The position numbers and the translations under genes are program-made. 64,000 nt of DNA from Cymbomonas tetramitiformis (Eukaryota > Chlorophyta > Pyramimonadophyceae > Pyramimonadales > Pyramimonadaceae): assembly GCA_001247695.2 (NCBI GenBank), contig LGRX02030310.1, forward strand, positions 1 through 64,000, given 5' to 3'. Positions 1-9,048 of the stretch are shown here, one piece after another. Position 1 is the first letter of the stretch; the number at the start of each line of letters is the position of its first letter. The notes under the pieces were generated by a model. The model was not told where the DNA came from and searched no databases. It saw only the letters and a list, made by a program, of their open reading frames with translations.

Positions 1-1162
1 ATTTGACATCGACCTCCCAATATCTATCGTTTGTGGCGATAACATGCGGTCCCTGACCGCAGCTGCAAATCAGATTGACAAACCGGGTGGTCTCGACATG
101 GTATTGTCCATCCGAGATTCCGAACACGTGCGTCGAAAGTACATGGAGAAAGTCCTTGTACGCATCTCCCCCCCCCCCCACCCCCACCCCCCCTCATAAT
201 CGCTGTGTATTTGAACCGTGATACTTGATAGCTCTGCCGTGAACATTTTTCCTGTTTATCAATGTTCTTATGTATGTCGACGACTTCTTCTTATCATTGT
301 TTTTATGTATACATGTTTTCTAAACAGGCATGTTCCAAAGGAGTTGACGGACCAAATTCTCAACGACCGCCGTCCTCTTGAGGACGCCTTCACCCTCGAG
401 ATGCGGAAGCTCATTGCGGACATCGCCAAGCGTGAGTGGGAAGGTCTCGGACTCCAAGCCTTTGTCAATGCGGTCCGCAACTTTACTCACGGGGAACATA
501 TCATGTTCTTTCGCGGTGCGAGCACCATTCCTGGTATCATGGCCACGATGCAATCGGACGAGTGTGGACATCGCGAGGACCGACGTTTGGCCGATCGACA
601 CGCCACCCACCAAGTCGTGTTGGAGAAATCTGTCCCCGCGTTGTTGAGGAACCGCGCCTTCAAGAACCGAGACACATTCGCCCACTCCCTTCCGAGCTAC
701 CCGATGGCTTTCTTGAAGCTTGCGTGTGACCTTCTGTCTGTGACTGAGTCCGAGGAAGATCCTTGCAACTTCTACTTGTATCCCTCTCGCATTCACGGGT
801 TCGACTTCATTTACATGAACCTGAATGCAACTGGTAAAAAGGTGACCGAGCTTCGTGTGAGCAAGTTCCGACTCTTGATCCGCGGAGAGAATCCCCGCAA
901 CTTTTTTCACAGTTTGGACCTGGTGAGAAAGTACTCGGAGGACATCGTGGAGTTGACATTTAACGTGGACGATCCCACCGATCTTGTTGATGGAGACGCA
1001 TGCTCTTGCAAGTGGTTTTGGAATTGCAAGTGTTGCCCGCACATCTTGGCGGGTTACCACCTCCGTGATGGCCTTGACATCTTTGGCATGATGGAACGTG
1101 CCTTTCCCCCAAACAAGCCGAAGACCATGAAGCAAAAGCGGCACGCAGAAGCTTGCAAGTAG
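1..1162 (+). CDS. SWIM zinc-finger protein, MULE-transposase-like, 5' end outside window, one intron
   Basis: Reading frame 2 is open from the window edge and the same frame resumes after a stop-containing, poly-C-rich stretch. A GT at 139 and an AG at 326-327 give a 189-nt intron with matching phase 2. Near the C terminus is a CxC...CxH cluster (CSCKWFWNCKCCPH), which fits the SWIM zinc finger found after the catalytic domain of Mutator-like (MULE) transposases and some nuclear regulators. The catalytic domain, if present, lies left of the window. The stop codon falls inside the first unit of a 33-bp tandem repeat. The MULE assignment is inferred from the SWIM motif and general layout only. 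It could be a host gene at a viral integration edge or a transposon inside the virus. Confidence 0.5.
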
Positions 1163-1256
1163 TGTGACGTAACTGGAATCTGATACTGCTAGTAGTGTGA
1201 CGTAACTGGAATCTGATACTGCTAGTAGTGTGACGTAACTGGAATCTGATACTGAT
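1158..1256. repeat. 33-bp tandem repeat, three units
   Basis: Three nearly identical 33-bp units (1158-1190, 1191-1223, 1224-1256) contain GTGTGACGTAACTGGAATC. The first unit contains the stop codon of the upstream SWIM gene. The last unit differs by a single base near its end. Confidence 0.9.
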
Positions 1257-2299
1257 AGTAGCAACAGTCTTTACTCTTGTAAAATATGTTATCAATTTTG
1301 TATCACTTGCCACTGAATATGTTATTGCATTGCTTTCTTATTGTGCATGATTTTTGAATTCAGTGTTGTGAATAATCTGTGAATTCTGCATTGTGAAAGA
1401 TGTCTGTCTTTAATATTTCAACTTGATATCTGATTGCAATTTCACAAGCAGATATTGTCATCAGATTTATGCCAGAGTTATTTTTCATAATTTGTTATCC
1501 TTGCAAATTCCTGTCCATACAAATTTGGTCATCTGAAAATTTTCTGTAAATTTTCACGACAGAAATGAGCGTTGCGCTCATGTTTGTCGCAGGTGCGACA
1601 GAAATGAGCGCAACGCTCATTTATGTCGCACGGTATAATTGCAGTTTTGTCGCACGGTGCGACAAATAAAATAACCTTGCGACAAAAATGAAGTGCATCC
1701 CTGGCAATCCGTGGGTACCCGTTGCTTGAGCCCCTTGAATTTCACCGAAAACACCGAACTCGAAACGGAAAAGCGGCGGGCATGCCGAGCGAAAGAGCGC
1801 CACAGGACGTCGTCACCTGAGAATGTGTCCGTCACGGACTCGCGCGCGTAAACCTCTGAGGACATCCACGGGCGGCTGCCAAGCTATGTCCGTAGCAATT
1901 CTACAAGATTTTTCGCCTCGAACGATCTTTCGCAGAGTGCTGGCCACTGTATGCATGAGATGTACGAAGAAGCGGAAAAGGAAAAAGGAAAGAAAAAGGA
2001 AAAGGGAAAAGAAAAGGAAAGAAAAAAGGGAAAATGGAAAAGATGATGGGAATGCGTCTGTTGGCCAAATTTTGCTGCTGCTGCTGAAAGTGACGTGCGA
2101 ACTGACGAGCTTGTCTATTTATCTTGCGGAGACACGGATGAACGCGAGGAAGTTCGATCGACGTATCAAAGCTTTCCGATGTGTCCAGAGATTTTGACGG
2201 TACCACGGCACCTCGACACCGGATCGCATCTGCCGTCGACGGACGAGAGCGCCCGACCAGCCGGGGCGGATGGTGACACGTGTCGGCTTCCGCACACTG
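1257..2299. other. Intergenic region without a convincing gene
   Basis: The first part is AT-rich. A pair of inverted hairpins lies at 1565-1620 and a purine-only-like tract of GAAAAGG/GGAAAG runs from about 1969 to 2040. Overlapping open frames on both strands of 1620-2210 share no recognisable domain and have strongly biased composition, so none is called. Confidence 0.6.
1565..1620. repeat. Two 17-bp palindromes, reverse complements of each other
   Basis: ATGAGCGTTGCGCTCAT at 1565-1581 and ATGAGCGCAACGCTCAT at 1604-1620 are each a stem of seven pairs and exact reverse complements of one another. Both follow a GACAGAA or ACAGAA lead, and several TTTGTCGCA/TGCGACA copies surround them up to about 1690. 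Confidence 0.85.
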
Positions 2300-2346
2300 T
2301 TCGCGCGCGCGAAGCGAGGGGAGGGGGGATATCTCGCGCGCGCGAA
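2300..2346. repeat. CG-hairpin element, copy 1
   Basis: The 13-bp arms TTCGCGCGCGCGA (2300-2312) and TCGCGCGCGCGAA (2334-2346) are exact inverted repeats around a G-rich loop. This is one of seven related elements in the window. It lies upstream of the TFIIB-ribbon gene. Confidence 0.85.
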
Positions 2347-2406
2347 AGTGGGCGACCCGAGCGTGCGCGCACGAGAGCTGCGCAGGGGCCGAGAGGGCCT
2401 TTTATG

Positions 2407-2608
2407 GCGCGCGAAACTCGATATTCGCGCGCGAAACTCGATATTCGCGCGCGAAATTCAAGATCCGCGCGCGATATTCGATGTCCGCGCGCGATATTCG
2501 ATACCCGCACGCGATATTCGATGTCCGCGCGCAATATTCGGTGTCCGCGCGCAATATTCGATGTCCGCGCGCGATAATCGATGTCCGCGCGCGCGAAACT
2601 CGATATCC
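2407..2608. promoter_or_regulatory. Ten-unit 20-bp repeat array upstream of a TATA box
   Basis: Nine uninterrupted 20-bp units and one of 22 bp follow the consensus GCGCGCGATATTCGATGTCC. The array ends 78 bases before TATAAATA and 171 bases before the start codon of the next gene. Regular 20-bp spacing (about two helical turns) immediately upstream of a core promoter suggests a cluster of protein-binding sites. The regulatory role is inferred. Confidence 0.6.
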
Positions 2609-2686
2609 GATATCGGGATCGAATCTCGATCGTTAGATCGAACCCTCGATGTCGATCGAACCCTCGCTGACCAACCAAGTCGTGCC

Positions 2687-2694
2687 TATAAATA
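2687..2694 (+). promoter_or_regulatory. TATA box of the TFIIB-ribbon gene
   Basis: TATAAATA lies 93 bases before the start codon at 2780, directly downstream of the 20-bp repeat array. Confidence 0.7.
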
Positions 2695-2779
2695 CCACTC
2701 ACATTCTTCTTTGGATTCATTATTTTCTCCCGACCCGAGCACCGCACCCGCCTCGCGAAAAACTTTTGACCCAAAGCAA

Positions 2780-4030
2780 ATGGCGGAAAACATGGAAACC
2801 ATACAAACCGAGTACGTGCAGATGGACTCTTTCAACGGTACTAATATTCACTGCACATGCGACAACCCCGAATCCTCCTCCCACGTGACAACGAGAGAGG
2901 ACGCGAGTGTCTGCCTGGAGTGTGGGACGGTCGTGCCGGGGCAGCTGATCCTGGTGCATCAGGTCCGCAGGCACGAGGTGGTGGACCAAGACAACACCGG
3001 CGGCTTCCAGTCGAGCCTCGGTTGTTCCCGGCCCGAGCATTCCGAGAACGGAAGGGCTAAGTTCAGACGCATCTCCTTATCCGGCGCTCAGAGAAAGCCG
3101 AATAAGGACTACGCGCGCATGAAATACGCGTGGTACGAGGACGTCGAGCTCAACGAACATTTCTTCGGTGCCGCTTTCGCCCGGCATCTCCTCCCCAACA
3201 TGCTCAATATCAGTAAGGTCATATGGGCCAGTTCGATCAGAGACGACCAGTGGTTGCGGGGGTCGCAGCAGTTCAAGGACTTGGGCATGGATAAGTTTTG
3301 GGAGCAAATGTGCGCTCTGGACGAGAGGGCCCGCGTCAAATCTTGCTTTCTCTCGAACGGCGAGTCGGAGAAGTACAACCTTCACGTCACACAAGGGCTG
3401 GATAGAGTTGATGAGGAGAAAGAACCGGATGGCTCCCGCTGGACCTGGACCGATCTCTTGTCCCGCTTCTTCAATTGCGGGGACAACAAAAGCCTGAAGC
3501 AAAACCGCTTCCTCAACGTTATACGGACGGTCATGCGGTACCGCACGCTGTCCAATCTCGCCAAACTGCTGAACAGCGACCGCGTTTGGAGCGTGCCCAT
3601 GCTGGAGCTGGTCAAGCTTCCCTGTAACGAGGTCGATAACGAATTCTTCGAGGACGCGATTCGTCAGGCGTCAGTCGTGGAGTTGGCCACGCAAAAGTTC
3701 GACGCGCTTGTCAGATCGCCGGACGCTACCCTCACCGCGCCGAAGACTTACGACAAGCGCCTGATGTGCGTCAAGGAGGCGTGGATCGAACTCATCAATC
3801 ACGTAAACACCTCCGTCGAAAACATGCACGAACAGAGAACCTACTCGCAGTTGATCAGTCTCGTGTACGACGGAGATTCCAAGCACAAGGTCCTCCTCAA
3901 TGACATGTTTCACCTGTGCGACAAATATTTGATCGGCATGCCGCACGTATTAGCCAAGCTCGTCACAGTGGAAAAGACTGTCAGACCCCGAAAGGCCGTT
4001 AAAAAGGTTAGGCGCACGGACGTGGTGTAG
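2780..4030 (+). CDS. Protein with TFIIB-like zinc ribbon, possible transcription factor
   Basis: This 416-residue protein was started at the ATG after the TATA box; the open frame continues upstream only through the low-complexity repeat array. The N terminus has CTCDNP... followed by VCLECGTVVPG, a spacing that recalls the zinc ribbon of TFIIB/TFIIS-type factors (CxxC pairs with the second in a Leu/Val-rich knuckle). The rest is charged and mainly helical by eye, ending in a basic tail (RPRKAVKKVRR), with no cyclin fold I can recognise. If the ribbon is real, the protein may recruit or modify RNA polymerase for viral transcription. This is a motif-level inference, and the bulk of the protein is unrecognised. 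Confidence 0.5.
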   Translation: MAENMETIQTEYVQMDSFNGTNIHCTCDNPESSSHVTTREDASVCLECGTVVPGQLILVHQVRRHEVVDQDNTGGFQSSLGCSRPEHSENGRAKFRRISLSGAQRKPNKDYARMKYAWYEDVELNEHFFGAAFARHLLPNMLNISKVIWASSIRDDQWLRGSQQFKDLGMDKFWEQMCALDERARVKSCFLSNGESEKYNLHVTQGLDRVDEEKEPDGSRWTWTDLLSRFFNCGDNKSLKQNRFLNVIRTVMRYRTLSNLAKLLNSDRVWSVPMLELVKLPCNEVDNEFFEDAIRQASVVELATQKFDALVRSPDATLTAPKTYDKRLMCVKEAWIELINHVNTSVENMHEQRTYSQLISLVYDGDSKHKVLLNDMFHLCDKYLIGMPHVLAKLVTVEKTVRPRKAVKKVRRTDVV

Positions 4031-5210
4031 AGAAACCTCGGCCGACTTCGGACCTGATGTGTGTCACGGCTCGAGCGCAGCTTGATCGGTCTGCAGAATA
4101 GGAAGAAACTTATTATCTATTATCGTTATATGAAAAAAACATCACGGTACAGCGTGTGTGAAAGCTTTGTTATACCTACTATTGGTGTATTTTTCTGGTG
4201 CTTGCCTTATTATTACTCATCCGCTTATCGTGACCTATCTGCGTTTATCAACTTTTGGACTTGTCGTTATCGACCGAGATACACGTATAAGTTTTTTTTT
4301 AATAAAATGTATGTCTGCAAACATTTTAGGCATAATATCTATTCCAAATGCTACCTATCCATCGATATAAAAGTGCCTCAATGAGTGCGGTATTTTTGAC
4401 AAATCTAGAATGTTGGTAACGAGTTATTACTATGTAGATAACAGCATGTTTTATTGTTTTCGTCATATTCTCGCAAAACTGACTACCCGCCAATCGAGAT
4501 ATACGTGTGGGTGTGTGTGTTTGTGTTTGTATCGGTGCCCAACCGATCATCTGTGAAGACTGACCGACGAGAAGCTTGCCCTCGTCTTCCCGTCGACTAA
4601 CCATACGATGGCTTCAAGGTCGGGGATACTGTATGAGACAAAAATTAATGTCAGTCTAGTCATGATGGGATGACGGAACCGCAGGGGGGCAGTAAAACAA
4701 TTTCGTACCTGAAAAATATGCAATAATCACCCGTCAGATGGATCCTCTGATGCCACAACACAAAGAGAGCGGCAAAATAAAAACACGCCGACTAGCGCAC
4801 GTTTAAATAAATGTTTTTTGTTGAAATACAGTCGAATGGTCATTTCCCGACGCTCAGATGAGTATATATTCTCGATCGCATCGAGGTGCGCGATGTATTC
4901 CCATGTCAAGCATCGAGTTGGTCAACGTTGATGCGTTGTACGATGCCAAACCGTTCGATTTGGTGTCATATACGGTCGATTTATCGTAGGTACAAGGGGA
5001 TGCACCTAAGGCCTCTTAGGTACATCCCACTGTACCTCCGGGTAGTGGACACTGAGAGACACAGATGTGACACCCGCACGTTCCAGATCAGTCGCATTAG
5101 AAACCTCGAGAGCTGTTCTCATCACTCCGGAATGTGGAACTGCGTCCGATCGCCGTCGACTTTTGAGCAGCTCGGGTGTAGCCTTATTGTAGCCACTCCC
5201 GAGAAATTGC
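4031..5210. other. Intergenic region, no supported gene
   Basis: AT-rich sequence with only short open frames lacking recognisable motifs. It contains a GT-microsatellite stretch near 4505-4530 and a long hairpin at 4989-5036. Confidence 0.6.
4989..5036. repeat. Long imperfect hairpin
   Basis: GGTACA, GGGATG and ACCTAAG are mirrored by CTTAGGT, CATCCC and TGTACC around a GCCT centre, giving a stem of roughly 20 pairs. It could form a stable RNA hairpin in a transcript from either strand. No gene was found attached to it. Confidence 0.7.
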
Positions 5211-5282
5211 ATGTTTCGCCGCCTCAAACGAGCGCCCAATGCTGTCCCGGACCGCAAAAATGCGTTCGCGGCCGCGAAAGAG
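5211..5282. repeat. Dispersed about 72-bp repeat, copy 1 (NotI-palindrome family)
   Basis: It contains ACCGCAAAAATGCGTTCGCG followed by GCCGCGAA, i.e. a TTCGCGGCCGCGAA palindrome. It matches 9357-9429 over its full length and 11494-11543 in part. It lies just downstream of the tyrosinase stop codon. Confidence 0.85.
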
Positions 5283-5296
5283 TTACTTCTTTCATT

Positions 5297-6724
5297 TCAC
5301 TTCACATTTACCAGAAGTGGTATAGCGTAATCGCGCTCATTGACGGCCATCGCCTCTAAAGGATGGTTGCTAGCAAGTTTGTTGTACGAATACGTGTCGT
5401 ATTTGTACGGCGCGGCACCGCTGAACAAGTCGAGACGGCACATCACATCCGCGTTTGTCCATAATTCGTCCGGATCTTGGTGCGCTTGTATATCGAGCTG
5501 TCGATCGGTAAACCCAAAGCTGGATGAAAGCAGATCCTCAAATCCGGACCCGTAGTAATATTCTTTAGTGACGTAACGTCCCATGCTTTCTGTGTCCGAG
5601 GGTACCAAGGCCGCAAAGCCGTAACTCGGGAACGTCCAGTTCATCGATCGTAAGTTCGAATGGTGGGATTGCCACGTACCAAAGTTTCGTTCGACATTTG
5701 CGTGCATGAACATGAAGGTAGGATCCATGGGAGAGATGCTGAGGTCCAAACCTGGAGCCGAGTTCAGGGGATTGAAGTTTCCACCCATAAAGAAGTGTAC
5801 GATAGCATGCAGAGCGTGCGGGAAAAGCAGTCCAAATTCGGTGCATTGAAACCAATCCACGTATGACGGTTGGAAAACGCATGCGATGTAATACGAGGGT
5901 TTTGTCACCGTGTCGTACACAGGTGCGGAATTATCGTATCGCACAATCGCTTGATACGGATACGCATTGTCCTCTCCTACGAATAGATTGTTTTTAACGT
6001 TACCGGTGTATTGAACAGTGCTCGTGTCGTTCAGGTAAGGTGCGTATACGTTTGACCATATAGACGTATTCATAGGAAATATGGTCCACCCCTGAAATTT
6101 ACCTGTGAGACCTTGCGGCGGAGGAGAGACTCTGTTTCCGAAACGTTCGGGACGAAACGCATCCGCCAGAGAATCGACATTTGTGTGATCGATATAGGGC
6201 ATAGCCTTTAAGCTAGCATCAATCGCGAGCAAGGAGTTTTCAAATTCCAACAAGTACGCTTTATGCCACATCATGAAATGAGAACCGTAGTGCGCCTGAT
6301 CTCCTCTGATATCGGTCGAGGCGGCGGTGTGCTTAGCCACAAAGTAATCGTATGGTCGGAAAGAACTGCCATACAATATCTGACCGGCCGGCATCGTCAC
6401 GGTGTGCATGATAAACATCGCAGCAACCAGTTTATCAAATTCGACGTCCGTCCATTTCGACAGATCTTTTCGTACCCGAGGATTTCCGTTAGTGGTAGTC
6501 TGACAGTAAGACGGTTGCACGCCGAAAGTGGACTGCGTTTCTTGTTGGAAAGCGCGTGTCCATTGATTGTACATGGTGGTATATTCGGATAAGCCATCGG
6601 CATGGTCGGAATTGCACACGGCTTGTGCATTCACACTCGAGGTGGAAACAACCCACAAAAGAACGTGTAGAGTGATCACCGATAGACTGGACGTGCGAAA
6701 CATGACGCCTCTTGGCAAGCCCAT
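5297..6724 (-). CDS. Secreted tyrosinase-like type-3 copper protein
   Basis: A 475-residue protein. Tyrosinases oxidise phenols to quinones with two copper ions held by six histidines. An N-terminal hydrophobic stretch (SVITLHVLLWVVSTSSV) ending near NAQA looks like a signal peptide. The CuA region shows HFMMWHKAYLLEFE, with a further His in VAKHTA. The CuB region shows HALHAIVHFF and DPTFMFMHANVER; the usual CuB Asp is Glu here and the usual CuA Arg is Lys. The first ATG is at 6724 and a second at 6703 would also keep the signal peptide. A TATATATA element lies about 90 bases upstream. The protein is intact and near the usual length. A phenoloxidase in a virus could act on host melanisation, crosslinking or envelope hardening, which is speculation. 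Confidence 0.85.
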   Translation of the reverse strand: MGLPRGVMFRTSSLSVITLHVLLWVVSTSSVNAQAVCNSDHADGLSEYTTMYNQWTRAFQQETQSTFGVQPSYCQTTTNGNPRVRKDLSKWTDVEFDKLVAAMFIMHTVTMPAGQILYGSSFRPYDYFVAKHTAASTDIRGDQAHYGSHFMMWHKAYLLEFENSLLAIDASLKAMPYIDHTNVDSLADAFRPERFGNRVSPPPQGLTGKFQGWTIFPMNTSIWSNVYAPYLNDTSTVQYTGNVKNNLFVGEDNAYPYQAIVRYDNSAPVYDTVTKPSYYIACVFQPSYVDWFQCTEFGLLFPHALHAIVHFFMGGNFNPLNSAPGLDLSISPMDPTFMFMHANVERNFGTWQSHHSNLRSMNWTFPSYGFAALVPSDTESMGRYVTKEYYYGSGFEDLLSSSFGFTDRQLDIQAHQDPDELWTNADVMCRLDLFSGAAPYKYDTYSYNKLASNHPLEAMAVNERDYAIPLLVNVK

Positions 6725-6811
6725 TTGGCTAATGACCAAAGGGTTCGACGATAGCTATACTCAAAGTCGGCGTTGAATGTGTACTTTACTTAAAGGTGTG
6801 ACACACACGTG

Positions 6812-6820
6812 TATATATAT
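6812..6820 (-). promoter_or_regulatory. TATA-like element of the tyrosinase gene
   Basis: ATATATATA about 90 bases before the tyrosinase ATG at 6724. Confidence 0.45.
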
Positions 6821-6834
6821 GTGAATGCGTACCG

Positions 6835-6987
6835 TTAACAAACCAACGAGCTCGCGGGTTGTACCGTAGTTTGGAAGTCGTTGTAGAAGCGATTGTTCTT
6901 AATCATCATGTTAAGAGCGTCCTCTTCGGAATCGACTGTTAGCCATGGTTCAAAATCGAAGACTTCGTAATTTGGGTGTCTCGCCAT
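6835..6987 (-). CDS. Small 50-residue ORF between kinase and tyrosinase genes
   Basis: An ATG at 6987 opens a 50-residue frame containing DFEPWLTVDSEEDALNMM and a final Cys. The frame is open for another 17 codons upstream of the ATG with ordinary amino-acid use, back to a TGA. It may therefore be a 3' exon instead of a free-standing gene. There is no recognisable family and no clear TATA box. It fills the gap between two same-strand genes. Confidence 0.35.
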   Translation of the reverse strand: MARHPNYEVFDFEPWLTVDSEEDALNMMIKNNRFYNDFQTTVQPASSLVC

Positions 6988-7057
6988 ATGATTTCTCCGG
7001 AAATCGGTTTCGGGTCGGACGTCGCTGTCGCGGCGGACTCAAAATCACTTTGTGCAA

Positions 7058-8449
7058 TTACTTTGCAGCGAATTTGGACTCAAAACAGCCAAACAAAGCT
7101 GTTGCAAAAGTCCATTTTCCAACCATCACCCCAGCAGCCGTTATGGACACCATGGCTAAGCCCATTCCCACCGAAGACGCTACTACAGTGTGGACACCGA
7201 CCTCGAGTGCCTCCGGTGACCCTTCGGGACCATCTCTCGCGCGCTCGTCCTCCTCTTTTTTGAGCAGACGGACGCCCTTGTAAAGCGCGGCCATGATCTC
7301 AGCTTCCGAGATGCAGAAACGAGCCGAAGGAGAGATGTCGACGATGCCGGTATGACCGATGGGGGTATGTTCACCATCCACGCCGCGCACGGAAAGGCCG
7401 AGGAGACGGCCAATTTCATTAGCTTTGGCATCAGAACCGCCGGCGGTGAGATTGGGGATAGGCATGTGAAGAGAGGCGCGCATGGCGGTGCCGCTGTTGG
7501 TGGGGCAGGAGGTGACGACACCAAAATTCCCGGAGATGGCGCAACCGCCATCGATGATACGCTCGACGGCGTCGACGACAGTCTTGAGGCGGTCGAAAAC
7601 CTCGTTCAGAACGGTGCCCCTCTTCATACATATGATGCGAAGATGGTCCTCCTCGCCAAGCCAGATTATAACTTCCTTGTCCTCGGAGACATAACAGCCG
7701 CGCCCATGGGGCCAGTCGCCGGCGATACCAGCGGAGACGAGGAAGGGGTCGGTGGACATATCCTTGAAAATAATGTGAGCATCGACGTACTCCTTGTACT
7801 CGGCTCTGTCGATAAAGCACTCGTGGCCGGGAGTGATGGACACGTACTTGCCACCGTAGGCGGGATTGGCGATCAGCTCGTCGAAAACGTTGCGCATGTC
7901 CTTCTCCATGTCGACGCGGTCCCGCTTTTTCATAGCACCGGGAAGGGGGTACTTGTTCAAGTTACGGCCAGCGCGGACACGCATGGAAACGACGGGGAGA
8001 TCGAAATCGGAGAGGTCGAGGATGCCACTCTCGGGGATACCTTCGACACCAGCGAGAGACCAGTTGCTGACGCCGTGCTTCTTGTCCGTAAAATCAATCT
8101 TGTGGTATTGGGAGAGGGCCTTGATGAAGAATGGATAGAAATCGTCGTAATCCTCCGGTTTCATGGCGTAGCAGCCCATGCAAGATTCGGGGTTGGCAAT
8201 ACCCGAAGAGCAGCAGGCGAGCAGACGTTTTCTTTTATCTTTGGGCAAAGAATCGTAGTAAGACTGCTCGAAAGCCTGAGCCATGCAATTATTGGGCTGG
8301 GTAGCCTTGATATCGAGGATCTTGGCAACGATGGCGGCTGCAATCCCTTCACGCCGTCGTCGGTGCCGCCACCGATGAGAGAGTATCAAGCAGCCTGCGG
8401 TAATCAGCACCGGGCAAAACGCAGTGGCATACCGATAGATCGGAGACAT
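7058..8449 (-). CDS. Phosphagen (arginine-type) kinase with membrane segments at both ends
   Basis: A 463-residue ATP:guanido phosphotransferase. These enzymes move phosphate reversibly between ATP and a guanidino compound to buffer cell energy. Family landmarks are VSMRVRAGRNL (substrate/nucleotide loop), WLGEEDHLRI (usually NEEDHLR) and the active-site cysteine loop CPTNSGTAMRAS. The N terminus (TAFCPVLITAGCLIL followed by HRWRHRRRR) is a likely signal anchor. A C-terminal extension beyond the normal enzyme has a second hydrophobic segment (VVASSVGMGLAMVSITAAG). Normal arginine kinases are about 350-360 residues and soluble, so about 100 extra residues and two anchors are unusual. The ATG follows a TATATATATA element and a CT microsatellite. 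Substrate (arginine or another guanidine) cannot be fixed from sequence. Confidence 0.85.
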   Translation of the reverse strand: MSPIYRYATAFCPVLITAGCLILSHRWRHRRRREGIAAAIVAKILDIKATQPNNCMAQAFEQSYYDSLPKDKRKRLLACCSSGIANPESCMGCYAMKPEDYDDFYPFFIKALSQYHKIDFTDKKHGVSNWSLAGVEGIPESGILDLSDFDLPVVSMRVRAGRNLNKYPLPGAMKKRDRVDMEKDMRNVFDELIANPAYGGKYVSITPGHECFIDRAEYKEYVDAHIIFKDMSTDPFLVSAGIAGDWPHGRGCYVSEDKEVIIWLGEEDHLRIICMKRGTVLNEVFDRLKTVVDAVERIIDGGCAISGNFGVVTSCPTNSGTAMRASLHMPIPNLTAGGSDAKANEIGRLLGLSVRGVDGEHTPIGHTGIVDISPSARFCISEAEIMAALYKGVRLLKKEEDERARDGPEGSPEALEVGVHTVVASSVGMGLAMVSITAAGVMVGKWTFATALFGCFESKFAAK

Positions 8450-8500
8450 TTTCAAACAGCCGTATCTGTCACCCTGGCGACACCAAAGCTACACAGATAG

Positions 8501-8537
8501 CTCTCTCTCTCTCTCTCTCTCTCTAGATATATATATA
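8501..8537 (-). promoter_or_regulatory. CT microsatellite plus TATA-like element upstream of phosphagen kinase
   Basis: Twelve CT units (8501-8524) are followed by TATATATATA (8528-8537), about 80 bases before the kinase start on the minus strand. Confidence 0.45.
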
Positions 8538-9048
8538 CATAACTAGACATTCCGTTGCTCGACTGCCGCGACTCATTTATTTTTTTATCTATTACATCTA
8601 TTACAAGCATGTCACCTGTTGGAGTGATCGGAATGATCGAGCTTGACTTCTCGTGGATATTTCATACTCCACGTTGCATTTCTCATTCGTACTCTTCCAC
8701 CGAGAAGGCGTCTAGCCCCTTAGCATAGAAGAGGTCAATAACTTCTCAACTGGTCGGGTTTTGCCACTTGAGGTGCTTGATGACGGCCGCGGTAGTTATA
8801 TATATATTTTTTTAACGGAACATAGAGAAACCCGAGATTTATAGGTGTATATACAGATCGGAGCACTTACACAGTTGAGATGCAAAAAAGTTGAAGAGCC
8901 GATTTCGATGAAATTGAAGTTTTGTATGGTGTGTGCATAATTGTATACGTGCGCAGAGTGCCGGTGTGATCATGGGTGTGGGTTTGGGTGGGTGTACAAC
9001 GTCATGTATGTACAATAATCGTTTCGTTATTGTACGAGGATGCCAGCA
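8538..9048. other. Intergenic, no supported gene
   Basis: AT-rich sequence with short TA runs; no open frame with recognisable features on either strand. Confidence 0.6.

Noticed and set aside
320..1264. 314-residue minus-strand frame opposite the SWIM gene
   Set aside because: Shadow frame that ends in translated tandem repeats (repeated VSDSSYVTLLA); the plus strand has the SWIM motif and intron signals.
2407..2608. CRISPR array
   Set aside because: Units are contiguous without unique spacers, and the context is eukaryotic-viral.
2166..2774. Arg-rich open frames on both strands over the 20-bp repeat array
   Set aside because: A 20-bp unit leaves frames open on both strands; low-complexity products have no domain and precede the TATA box of the real gene.
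4061..4384. 107-residue ORF after the TFIIB-ribbon gene
   Set aside because: Tyr/Phe-rich product of AT-rich DNA, with no promoter and no recognisable feature.
7352..8500. 382-residue plus-strand open frame opposite the phosphagen kinase
   Set aside because: It is the mirror of the kinase frame; its Gly/Val/Asp-rich product has no motif, whereas the minus strand has all kinase signatures.
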